Assembly: GCA_015494005.1 (NCBI GenBank)
Contig: WGCB01000221.1
Coordinates: 1 to 6,257 of the forward strand
From: Caldilineaceae bacterium
Lineage (GTDB): Bacteria; Chloroflexota; Anaerolineae; Caldilineales; Caldilineaceae
Reading direction: 5' to 3'
DNA: 6,257 bases
The notes below the pieces were generated by a model. That model saw nothing but the letters and a program-made list of their open reading frames with translations. It ran no database searches and was not told where the DNA came from. Below are positions 1 to 5,633 of this stretch, piece by piece. Each line of letters starts with the position of its first letter. Within the stretch, counting starts at the first letter, position 1. The position numbers and the translations under genes are program-made.

Positions 1-678
1 GGCAACACCTTCACCTACACCTTCAGCGTGGTGTTGATCGCCCAGGGCTTGGCCTTCCTCCTGGCCTTGCTCCTGAATCGGAAGGTGCGGGGCCAGCCCT
101 TCTTCCGCACCGTCTCCTTCACGCCCCACATCACCACCACCGCGGCCGCGGCCCTGGTCTGGGTGCTCATCCTGGACCCGAACCTGGGCCCCCTGAGCCA
201 CATCTACAACGCCCTGGGCGTGCAGGGGGTGCGCTGGCTGGCCAGCAGCACCCTGGCGCTCTGGGCCATCATCATCGTGGGCATCTGGAAGGAGATCGGC
301 TTCTCCTCGGTTTTCTTCCTGGCCGGGCTGCAGAACATCAACAAGGATCTCTACGAGGCCGCCCAGGTGGACGGGGCCTCCAACTGGCACCTCTTTCGCC
401 ACATCACCGTACCCATGATGACGCCGGTCATGTTCTTCCTCATGGTCAGCGGCCTGATCCAGGCCATGAAGGCCTTCGACGTGGTGGCTGTGATGACGGA
501 AGGTGGACCAGTCTATCCCTCCTCAGCCACCTACGTCTATCACCTCTACCAGCTGGCTTTCCGCAACTTCCGGGCTGGCTACGCTTCGGCTTTCGCCATG
601 TTCTTCTTCGTCGCCATCATCGCCATCACCCTGTTCCAGCTGAGGGTCTCGGAGAAGTGGGTGCAGTATGGAGAGTGA
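1..678 (+). CDS. Sugar ABC transporter permease, MalF/UgpA type (5' end outside window)
   Basis: This is an inner-membrane permease subunit of a carbohydrate-uptake ABC transporter (MalFG-like, CUT1-type). The frame is open from base 1 (GNTFTYTFS, then VVLIAQGL), so the start and first membrane segment lie upstream. About 225 of an expected 290-310 residues are visible. Hydrophobic segments are seen near visible residues 10-24, 40-60, 80-105, 135-155 and 190-212. The cytoplasmic coupling loop that docks on the ATPase is clear: YEAAQVDGASNWHLFRHITV at about 352-411, matching the family EAA...G...P signature, followed by P-MMTPVMFF. The TGA ends at 678, inside the next gene, so the two permeases are translationally coupled. 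The usual partners, a binding protein upstream and a MalK-like ATPase, are not in the window. The family call is firm, but the substrate cannot be read from the sequence. Confidence 0.95.
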   Translation, partial: GNTFTYTFSVVLIAQGLAFLLALLLNRKVRGQPFFRTVSFTPHITTTAAAALVWVLILDPNLGPLSHIYNALGVQGVRWLASSTLALWAIIIVGIWKEIGFSSVFFLAGLQNINKDLYEAAQVDGASNWHLFRHITVPMMTPVMFFLMVSGLIQAMKAFDVVAVMTEGGPVYPSSATYVYHLYQLAFRNFRAGYASAFAMFFFVAIIAITLFQLRVSEKWVQYGE

Positions 679-1567
679 GACCCGCATGGCCGTCACCGCC
701 CCAGGAGTGAGCGCCCAGCAGGCCCGCCGTCGTCATCTCTGGCGCCACTATTCCCAGAACGCCGTCACCTACCTGATCCTGGGCGTGGCCGTGGTGATCC
801 TGGGCCTGCCCTTTTTCTGGATGGCCACCACATCTCTGAAGCCCATCCAGGAGGTGGTCATCTACCCGCCCCACTGGCTGCCCAGTGAGCTGCGCTGGGA
901 AAACTTTGTGGAGGCCTGGCACGCGGCCCCCTTCGACCGCTTCTACATCAACAGTGTGGTCACCGGGGTGGCCAGCACCGTGCTCCAGGTGCTCTTCGCC
1001 CTCTTCATGGCCTACGCCTTCGTCTTCATTCGTTTCCCGGCCAAGAACGTGCTCTTCTTGCTGGTCCTGGCCACCATGATGATCCCGGTGGAGATGAAGC
1101 TGGTGCCCAACTACCTGCTCCTCAAAGAGCTGCACTGGATCAACACCTACTGGGCCCTGATCATCCCGCCCGCGGCCCACGCCTTCCCGGTCTTCGTACT
1201 GCACCAGCAGTTCCGCACCCTGCCCAAGGACCTCCTGGACGCGGCCACGGTGGACGGCGCCACCCACACCCAGATCCTGCTGCGGGTGGTGGCCCCCATG
1301 AGCCGTCCCCTGCTGGCGGCGGTGGCCCTGGTCTCCTTCGTGGGGCGCTGGAACGACTACCTGTGGCCCCTGATCGTCACCAACAAGGTGGCCATGCGCA
1401 CCCTGCCCATCGGCCTGGCCTACCTGAAGGAGACCCAGGAAGGGGGCAACCGTTGGAACCTGCTCATGGCCGGCACCATCTTCGTCATCGCACCCATCCT
1501 GGTGCTCTTCATCTTCACCCAGAAACAGTTTGTGGAGGGGATCACCCGGGGCGCGGTGAAGGGATGA
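668..1567 (+). CDS. Sugar ABC transporter permease, MalG/UgpE type
   Basis: This is the second membrane subunit of the sugar importer, 299 residues, normal for the family. Six membrane segments are visible at about 32-53, 93-120, 127-148, 160-178, 208-232 and 264-288. The EAA coupling loop reads LLDAATVDGATHTQILLRVV, starting near residue 189, with Asp191 replacing the usual Glu. It is followed by P-MSRPLL and FVGRWNDYLWPLI. The tail MRTLPIGLAYL...FTQKQFVEGITRGAVKG is typical of MalG/UgpE proteins. The ATG at 668 overlaps the upstream gene by 11 bp. A second in-frame ATG at 686 has GGAGAG at 670-675, ten bases upstream, and would give 293 residues. That start is equally plausible, since the extra six residues (MESETR) are not conserved-looking. 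Together with the upstream permease it forms the heterodimeric channel. Substrate is unknown. Confidence 0.95.
   Translation: MESETRMAVTAPGVSAQQARRRHLWRHYSQNAVTYLILGVAVVILGLPFFWMATTSLKPIQEVVIYPPHWLPSELRWENFVEAWHAAPFDRFYINSVVTGVASTVLQVLFALFMAYAFVFIRFPAKNVLFLLVLATMMIPVEMKLVPNYLLLKELHWINTYWALIIPPAAHAFPVFVLHQQFRTLPKDLLDAATVDGATHTQILLRVVAPMSRPLLAAVALVSFVGRWNDYLWPLIVTNKVAMRTLPIGLAYLKETQEGGNRWNLLMAGTIFVIAPILVLFIFTQKQFVEGITRGAVKG
670..675 (+). promoter_or_regulatory. Possible ribosome binding site for an internal start at 686
   Basis: GGAGAG sits ten bases before the in-frame ATG at 686. The ATG at 668 has only GGAG at 651-654, 13 bases away. This leaves the start of the second permease undecided between 668 and 686. 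Confidence 0.4.
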
Positions 1568-1607
1568 GCGAGGAGCGGGAGCTGTGGCCGCCCACTCCCA
1601 GATCTCC

Positions 1608-1656
1608 CAATCTTCAATCTTTAATCTTTAGTCTTCGATCTTCAATCTTCGATCTT
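1608..1656 (+). repeat. Heptanucleotide tandem array, consensus YRATCTT, seven units
   Basis: Seven contiguous 7-bp units run without a slip: CAATCTT, CAATCTT, TAATCTT, TAGTCTT, CGATCTT, CAATCTT, CGATCTT. Differences are almost confined to the first three bases, and an imperfect unit (AGATCTC) lies just before at 1600-1606. The array is far more AT-rich than the flanking genes and fills about half of the spacer between the permease pair and the first dehydrogenase. It is not a dyad, so it would not form an intrinsic terminator hairpin. Its function is unknown. Confidence 0.85.
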
Positions 1657-1674
1657 TGACCTAACGCCTGATCA

Positions 1675-2697
1675 ATGACCCAATCACCCGATGACTCAAC
1701 CTCCCGCCCCGTGGTCGCCATCACCATCGGCCAGAAGCACTACCCGCGCATGTTCAACCAGGCCGCCTGGGACGCGCTCCATGCCTTCGCGGAGGTGATC
1801 CACCACCCCGGTGACGAGCCGGCCACCAAGGCGGATCTCATCGCCCTGCTGCCCCCCGCGGACGCCTGCATCACCAGCTGGGAGGTGGCCCGCCTGGACG
1901 CGGAGGTGCTGGCCGCCGCTCCCCGGCTGAAGGCCATGGCCCACATGGGCGGCAGCGTCAAGCGCTTCATCTCCGACGCGGTCTGGGAGCGGGGCATGTT
2001 GGTGACCAGCGCCGCGCCGGCCCTGGCCAAGGATGTGGCCGAGACCACCCTGGGCCTGATGATCGTGGGCCGGAAACGCATCTGGCCCCTGGCCCAGCAC
2101 GTCCGGGAAGGGGGCTGGCGGGAGAGCCCCTACTGGCCCGCACGGGAGCTGCACGACTCCACCGTGGGCATCGTGGGCGCGGGCAACGTGGGCCGTCATG
2201 TCCTGCGCCTGCTCCGCCCGTTCCAGGCCCGGATCCTCCTCTACGATCCCTTCGTCTCCCCAGAGGAAGCCCGGGAGCTGGGCGCGGAGAAGGCAGAGCT
2301 GGACGAGCTGGTGCGCCAGGCGGACGTCATCTCCCTCCACGCCCCGGCCCACCCGGACACCCACCACATGATCAACCGGGAACGTCTCCAGGCCATGAAG
2401 GACGACGCCCTGATCGTCAACACGGCCCGGGGCTCCCTCATCGACGAGGCCGCGCTCATCGAGGAGCTGAGCAAGGGACGCCTCTTCGCCTTCCTGGACG
2501 TCACGGACCCGGAGCCCCCAGCCCCGGACAGTCCCCTGCGCCGGTTGGAGAACGTGGTGGTCACCCCCCACCTGGCCGGCTGCATCGCCGATTGCGGCCG
2601 CATGGGGCAGATGGCCGTGGAGGAGCTGCGCCGCTTCTTCGCCGGGGAGCCGCCTCTGAATCCCATCACCCGGGAGATGCTGGCCCGGATCTCGTGA
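1675..2697 (+). CDS. D-isomer-specific 2-hydroxyacid dehydrogenase (NAD-type)
   Basis: This is a cytosolic oxidoreductase predicted to interconvert a D-2-hydroxyacid and its 2-keto acid with NAD(H). It has 340 residues, a normal length. The N-terminal catalytic half runs from VVAITIG (13-19) and contains MAHMGGSVKRF and VAETTLGLMIVGRKRIW. The Rossmann fold has GxGxxG as Gly168-Ala-Gly170-Asn-Val-Gly173. Asp191, in LLYDPF at the end of the next strand, is typical of NAD preference. The catalytic triad is present: Arg252 (NTARGSLIDE), Glu280 (DVTDPEPP) and His299 (VTPHLAG). The GSVKRF...WERGMLVTSAA pattern resembles a subgroup often found beside sugar transporters, not phosphoglycerate dehydrogenase proper. 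The ATG at 1675 has no visible Shine-Dalgarno. A GTG at residue 13 lies too close to the first beta strand to be preferred. It begins 107 bp after the permease gene. Substrate unknown. Confidence 0.92.
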   Translation: MTQSPDDSTSRPVVAITIGQKHYPRMFNQAAWDALHAFAEVIHHPGDEPATKADLIALLPPADACITSWEVARLDAEVLAAAPRLKAMAHMGGSVKRFISDAVWERGMLVTSAAPALAKDVAETTLGLMIVGRKRIWPLAQHVREGGWRESPYWPARELHDSTVGIVGAGNVGRHVLRLLRPFQARILLYDPFVSPEEARELGAEKAELDELVRQADVISLHAPAHPDTHHMINRERLQAMKDDALIVNTARGSLIDEAALIEELSKGRLFAFLDVTDPEPPAPDSPLRRLENVVVTPHLAGCIADCGRMGQMAVEELRRFFAGEPPLNPITREMLARIS

Positions 2698-2786
2698 GAC
2701 GGGGGCAAACAGACGCGGAGCCAGGAGACCAGGAGCAGGCCCACGCTGAGACCTTTCTCGACCTCCGGTCTCGCACGCATCGGATC

Positions 2787-2818
2787 AACCAATCAGCGAA
2801 TCATCCAATCGCCCAATC
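2787..2818 (+). repeat. Short 8-bp-period array, four NNNNAATC units
   Basis: Four consecutive octamers share the AATC end: AACCAATC, AGCGAATC, ATCCAATC, GCCCAATC. AATC recurs at 2791, 2799, 2807 and 2815, exactly every 8 bp. The array lies in the 164-bp spacer after the first dehydrogenase. Its AATC core is shared with the heptamer array at 1608-1656, but the period is different. The rest of this spacer holds no gene or convincing promoter that I can see. Confidence 0.65.
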
Positions 2819-2861
2819 TCACCCGTGCCTTGACATGACCTAGATCAACCCCCCAAACCCT

Positions 2862-4685
2862 ATGACCCAATCATCGCAGCCACCAACGCCGGGTCAGTTG
2901 CGCCTGATCCGAGGAAGAGCCAACCCCAACGGTGGGGACGAAACCCTGTTGTTCCTGCTGGCCGGGGATGCCACCGCGGGGCCGGTGTGGGACATCATCC
3001 CCGATCCAGGCGTGAAGCTGCCTCACCGCCGCCTGCTGGGGGCTGAGCAGAGCTTCCACCTGAAGATCCTTCACATCAACGATCTGCACGGTCACATCAC
3101 CCGCTTCACCCCCTACGGGGACCGGCCCGTCTTCTCCCGCATCGTCTGGCGCCTGCGGGAGCTGCGTCGACGGGTCCGGGGAGACCCCGACGCCGGGGTG
3201 CTGGCCTTCTCCGCCGGGGATGACCTGGTGGGCGCGGTCTTCGACGAGCTCCTGGGCGAGGACCCGGAGAGCTACCAGGTCCACGCCGGCTATCGGGTCT
3301 ACTCCGCGGCCGGTTTCGATGCCGCGGCCCTGGGCAACCACGACCTGGACATGGGCACCCGGCTCCTGGCCCACGCCATCCGCACGGACGCCACCTTCCC
3401 CCTGCTCTCGGCCAACCTGGTGGGCTGCCCCTATTTGGCGGACCTCATCTACCCGGCGGCCATCTTCGTGGTGAAGGGCGTGCGGGTAGGCGTCATCGGG
3501 TTGACCACGCCCGGCCAGCTGCATCCCCTGCCCGAGAGCCGGTGGACGGTGGCGGACCCCCTGCAGACCCTGCAGAACCTGCTGCCGGCCCTGCGCGCCA
3601 TGTGCGATGTGGTTATCCTGCTCAGCCACCTGGGCTACAGCACCAGCGCCACCACGGCCACGGTCCAGGGCATGGGGGATGTGGAGCTGGCTCGCAACCT
3701 GCCCCCGGGCGCCCTCCACCTCATCGTGGGCGGCCACACCCATCACGTGCTCAACGAGCAGGGGCTGAGCGTGCGCAACATCGTCAACGGCATCCCCATC
3801 GTCCAGGCCGGCACCTTGGGTCGCTTCCTGGGGGAGGTGGACATCACTGTGTGCCGGGGCGCTGCGGTCACCAACGCCCGGCTGACCTCCACCGCCAGCC
3901 TGCCCGAGGACCAGGAGTTCGAGCGGGACACCGTGCAGCCTCTGGTGCGCAAGGCCCACCTGCTCTTCGCCCGCCCCCTGGGCCGGGTGGCGGACGAGCC
4001 GGACCTGAGCACCTTCGCCGTGCGCAACACCTTCGCCGCGGGGGAGTCGGCCATGGCCAACTTCCTCGCCGACAGCCTGGTGGCCTACTGCCGCTCCCAG
4101 GAGCTGACCGTGGACCTGGCGGTGGTGGACCAGTCCACGGTGCGCTGTGGGCTGCCCGTGGGCGGGGAGCTGGTCTTCGGCGACTGGTTCAACGTCATGC
4201 CCTTCGCGGACACCATCCGCCTCATGCAGATCACCGGCGCGGAGCTCAAGGCCCTGATCCAGGACAACGCCCTGCGCACGGATCGGCCAGGAGAGCCTCA
4301 CACGGAACGGGGCTTCCTCCACTTCAGCCGCCAGGTCCGCTACCGGGTGCTCCTGGGGAAAAAGCGGGCGGAGGCCCGGGCCGTGGACATCACTGTGGAG
4401 GGCCGTCCTATCGACGAGCACCTGGGGCGCACCTTCACCGTGGCCTGCAGCAGCTTCGTTCGCCAGCCGGCCCGGGAGTGGGAGCGCTACGCCCAGGAGC
4501 AGCTGGGCCTCTACCTGGTGGACATCCGCCGCTGGCCCCACCGGGACACCAGCATCTTCCTGCGGGACGCGCTGGTGGCCGTCATCCGAAAGCACGGGGG
4601 TGTCACCCGGGAGGCCGGCGCCCGGCGGGACGGCCGGGTGGTCTTCGTGGAAGAAGTGGCAGCAGTGGAGGCAGTGAAGAAATAA
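2862..4685 (+). CDS. Metallophosphatase / 5'-nucleotidase-family phosphoesterase, cytoplasmic
   Basis: This is a two-domain, UshA-like phosphoesterase of 607 residues, predicted to hydrolyse a phosphomonoester or nucleotide with two metal ions. All metal ligands of the N-terminal calcineurin-like domain are present: Asp74 and His76 (HINDLHGH), Asp120 (SAGDDLVG), Asn159 (GNHDLDMG), His256 (LLSHLGYS), and His292 and His294 (GGHTHH). The catalytic dyad equivalents His160 and Asp163 are kept. The C-terminal domain starts near residue 385, with NFLADSLVAY and FGDWFNVMPFADTIRLMQIT then GAELK. The usual Asn-Gly-Gly-x-x-Arg stretch reads DQSTVR (423-428), keeping only the Arg. There is no signal peptide; about 66 hydrophilic to mixed residues precede the first motif, whereas most relatives are exported. 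It resembles cytoplasmic forms such as Bacillus YunD in this respect. The ATG at 2862 has no visible Shine-Dalgarno. Its substrate, possibly not a nucleotide, is open. Confidence 0.9.
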   Translation: MTQSSQPPTPGQLRLIRGRANPNGGDETLLFLLAGDATAGPVWDIIPDPGVKLPHRRLLGAEQSFHLKILHINDLHGHITRFTPYGDRPVFSRIVWRLRELRRRVRGDPDAGVLAFSAGDDLVGAVFDELLGEDPESYQVHAGYRVYSAAGFDAAALGNHDLDMGTRLLAHAIRTDATFPLLSANLVGCPYLADLIYPAAIFVVKGVRVGVIGLTTPGQLHPLPESRWTVADPLQTLQNLLPALRAMCDVVILLSHLGYSTSATTATVQGMGDVELARNLPPGALHLIVGGHTHHVLNEQGLSVRNIVNGIPIVQAGTLGRFLGEVDITVCRGAAVTNARLTSTASLPEDQEFERDTVQPLVRKAHLLFARPLGRVADEPDLSTFAVRNTFAAGESAMANFLADSLVAYCRSQELTVDLAVVDQSTVRCGLPVGGELVFGDWFNVMPFADTIRLMQITGAELKALIQDNALRTDRPGEPHTERGFLHFSRQVRYRVLLGKKRAEARAVDITVEGRPIDEHLGRTFTVACSSFVRQPAREWERYAQEQLGLYLVDIRRWPHRDTSIFLRDALVAVIRKHGGVTREAGARRDGRVVFVEEVAAVEAVKK

Positions 4686-4746
4686 CGAGCAGGCGTCGCC
4701 GGTCCCTCTGCGCCTGATTTGTTATGCATGATTCGTTCCGCCTGGT

Positions 4747-4777
4747 CGATTTCGTCCTGAACGTTCCGATTTCCTGA
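4747..4777 (+). repeat. Degenerate short direct repeat in the spacer before the aldolase gene
   Basis: CGATTTCGTCCTGA (4747-4760) recurs with a 2-bp deletion as CGATTTCCTGA (4767-4777). CGTTCCG also occurs twice, at 4734-4740 and 4762-4768. The 117-bp spacer (4686-4802) is AT-richer than the genes and otherwise contains only the ribosome binding site. I found no terminator hairpin or confident promoter there. Confidence 0.4.
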
Positions 4778-4790
4778 CCCCAACTTTCTG

Positions 4791-4798
4791 AAAGGAAG
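4791..4798 (+). promoter_or_regulatory. Ribosome binding site deciding the GTG start of the aldolase
   Basis: AAAGGAAG lies four bases before the GTG at 4803. It supports this non-ATG start; the frame read from the overlapping TTG at 4801 is different and not coding. Confidence 0.75.
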
Positions 4799-4802
4799 CC
4801 TT

Positions 4803-5552
4803 GTGCCCACTACTCGCCGTCTCCATCACATCTTCCGCCCGGACGGCCGGGCCCTCATCGTCGCCCTGGACCACGGCCTCATCGACGGGCCCTGCCCCGG
4901 CCTGGAGGATCCCGCCGTCACCATCGCCCGGATCGTGGCCGGGGGCGCGGACGCGGTCCTCACCTCCTACGGCGTGGCCCGGCGTTTCGCCCAGGAGCTG
5001 GCCCCGGTGGGCTTGATCCTGCGCATGGACGGGGGCGCCACCCGCCTGGGGCCGGGCAGTGGACCCGGCGCGCTCTTCTACCAGGTGGAGTCTGCCCTGC
5101 GCCTGGGCGCGGACGCGGTGGCCGTCAGCGCCTTCCCTGGCTCGGACAAGGAGGAGAGCAGCCTGGCCATGCTGGCCCACACGGTGGAGGCGGCCCACGC
5201 CTGGGGGCTGCCTGTCCTGGCGGAGATGGTGCCCGGCGGCTTCGACAGCCCGCCGGAGATGCGCACCACCGAGGCCATCGCCCTGGCTGCCCGGGTGGGC
5301 GCGGAGCTGGGCGCGGACCTGGTGAAGATCCCCTACGCACCGGACTTCCAGGCCGTGACCCGCACCTGCTACGTGCCGGTGGTCATCCTGGGCGGGGCCA
5401 AGCGGGGCAGCGAGGCGGCCATGCTCACCACCATCCAGGAGGCGGTGGCCGCCGGCGCGGCCGGCGTGGCCATCGGCCGCAACATCTTCCAGGCCCAGGA
5501 CCCTCAGGCCATGACCCGCTCCGTGGCCGAGATTGTGCACGGTGCCGTGTGA
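4803..5552 (+). CDS. Class I aldolase, DhnA/FbaB (DeoC/LacD-like) family
   Basis: This is a cytosolic TIM-barrel Schiff-base aldolase of 249 residues, predicted to cleave or form a C-C bond in a phosphorylated keto-compound. The start of the barrel is [14 protein letters not shown], with Asp23-His24 at the first strand. The Schiff-base lysine is Lys175 in GADLVKIPY. The phosphate-binding loops are [10 protein letters not shown] and GVAIGRNIF near the C-terminus. The family includes archaeal-type fructose-bisphosphate aldolase, LsrF and 2-amino-3,7-dideoxy-heptulosonate synthase. The segment that reads YPRG in several of these is Val143-Pro-Gly-Gly here, so the tyrosine proton donor known from archaeal fructose-bisphosphate aldolase is absent. 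I therefore do not assign fructose 1,6-bisphosphate as substrate. The GTG start is supported by AAAGGAAG at 4791-4798. It stands between the phosphoesterase and the second dehydrogenase, all co-directional. Confidence 0.9.
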   Translation: MPTTRRLHHIFRPDGRALIVALDHGLIDGPCPGLEDPAVTIARIVAGGADAVLTSYGVARRFAQELAPVGLILRMDGGATRLGPGSGPGALFYQVESALRLGADAVAVSAFPGSDKEESSLAMLAHTVEAAHAWGLPVLAEMVPGGFDSPPEMRTTEAIALAARVGAELGADLVKIPYAPDFQAVTRTCYVPVVILGGAKRGSEAAMLTTIQEAVAAGAAGVAIGRNIFQAQDPQAMTRSVAEIVHGAV

Positions 5553-5623
5553 GTCGGAGGGCGTTCCACGGCCTGCACGCTTCTATCCGTGGCATCTGGG
5601 CAATCCGCGCACCATTCTGAAGC

Positions 5624-5630
5624 AGGAGGA
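5624..5630 (+). promoter_or_regulatory. Strong ribosome binding site for the second dehydrogenase
   Basis: AGGAGGA is a near-perfect Shine-Dalgarno sequence three bases before the ATG at 5634. It fixes the start of a gene whose end lies outside the window. The rest of the 81-bp spacer (5553-5623) has no gene or clear terminator. Confidence 0.85.
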
Positions 5631-5633
5631 ATC

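Noticed and set aside
1363..1659. 98-codon + frame running from the second permease into the heptamer array
   Set aside because: It overlaps the real permease frame and its tail (SLIFSLRSSIFDL) is only the repeat translated. No ribosome site or domain supports it.
1600..1660. CRISPR-like array
   Set aside because: The units are 7 bp and contiguous with no spacers, so this is a tandem microrepeat, not a CRISPR.
2748..2772. Inverted repeat GAGACC...GGTCTC as a terminator after the first dehydrogenase
   Set aside because: The stem is only 6 bp with a 13-base loop and no T-run follows. It is too weak to call a terminator.
2871..4595. Very long open frame (574 codons) on the minus strand opposite the phosphoesterase gene
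   Set aside because: Its translation is rich in Gly, His, Val, Gln and Glu with no recognisable domain. It is the expected shadow of a high-GC gene whose sense strand carries a full set of catalytic motifs.
3542..4717. 391-codon + frame overlapping the phosphoesterase gene
   Set aside because: Composition is almost entirely Gly, Pro, Arg, His and Ala, typical of an off-frame reading of GC-rich coding DNA; there is no domain.
5566..5592. Inverted repeat CCACGG...CCGTGG after the aldolase gene
   Set aside because: A 6-bp stem with a 15-base loop and no T-run is expected by chance in GC-rich DNA.
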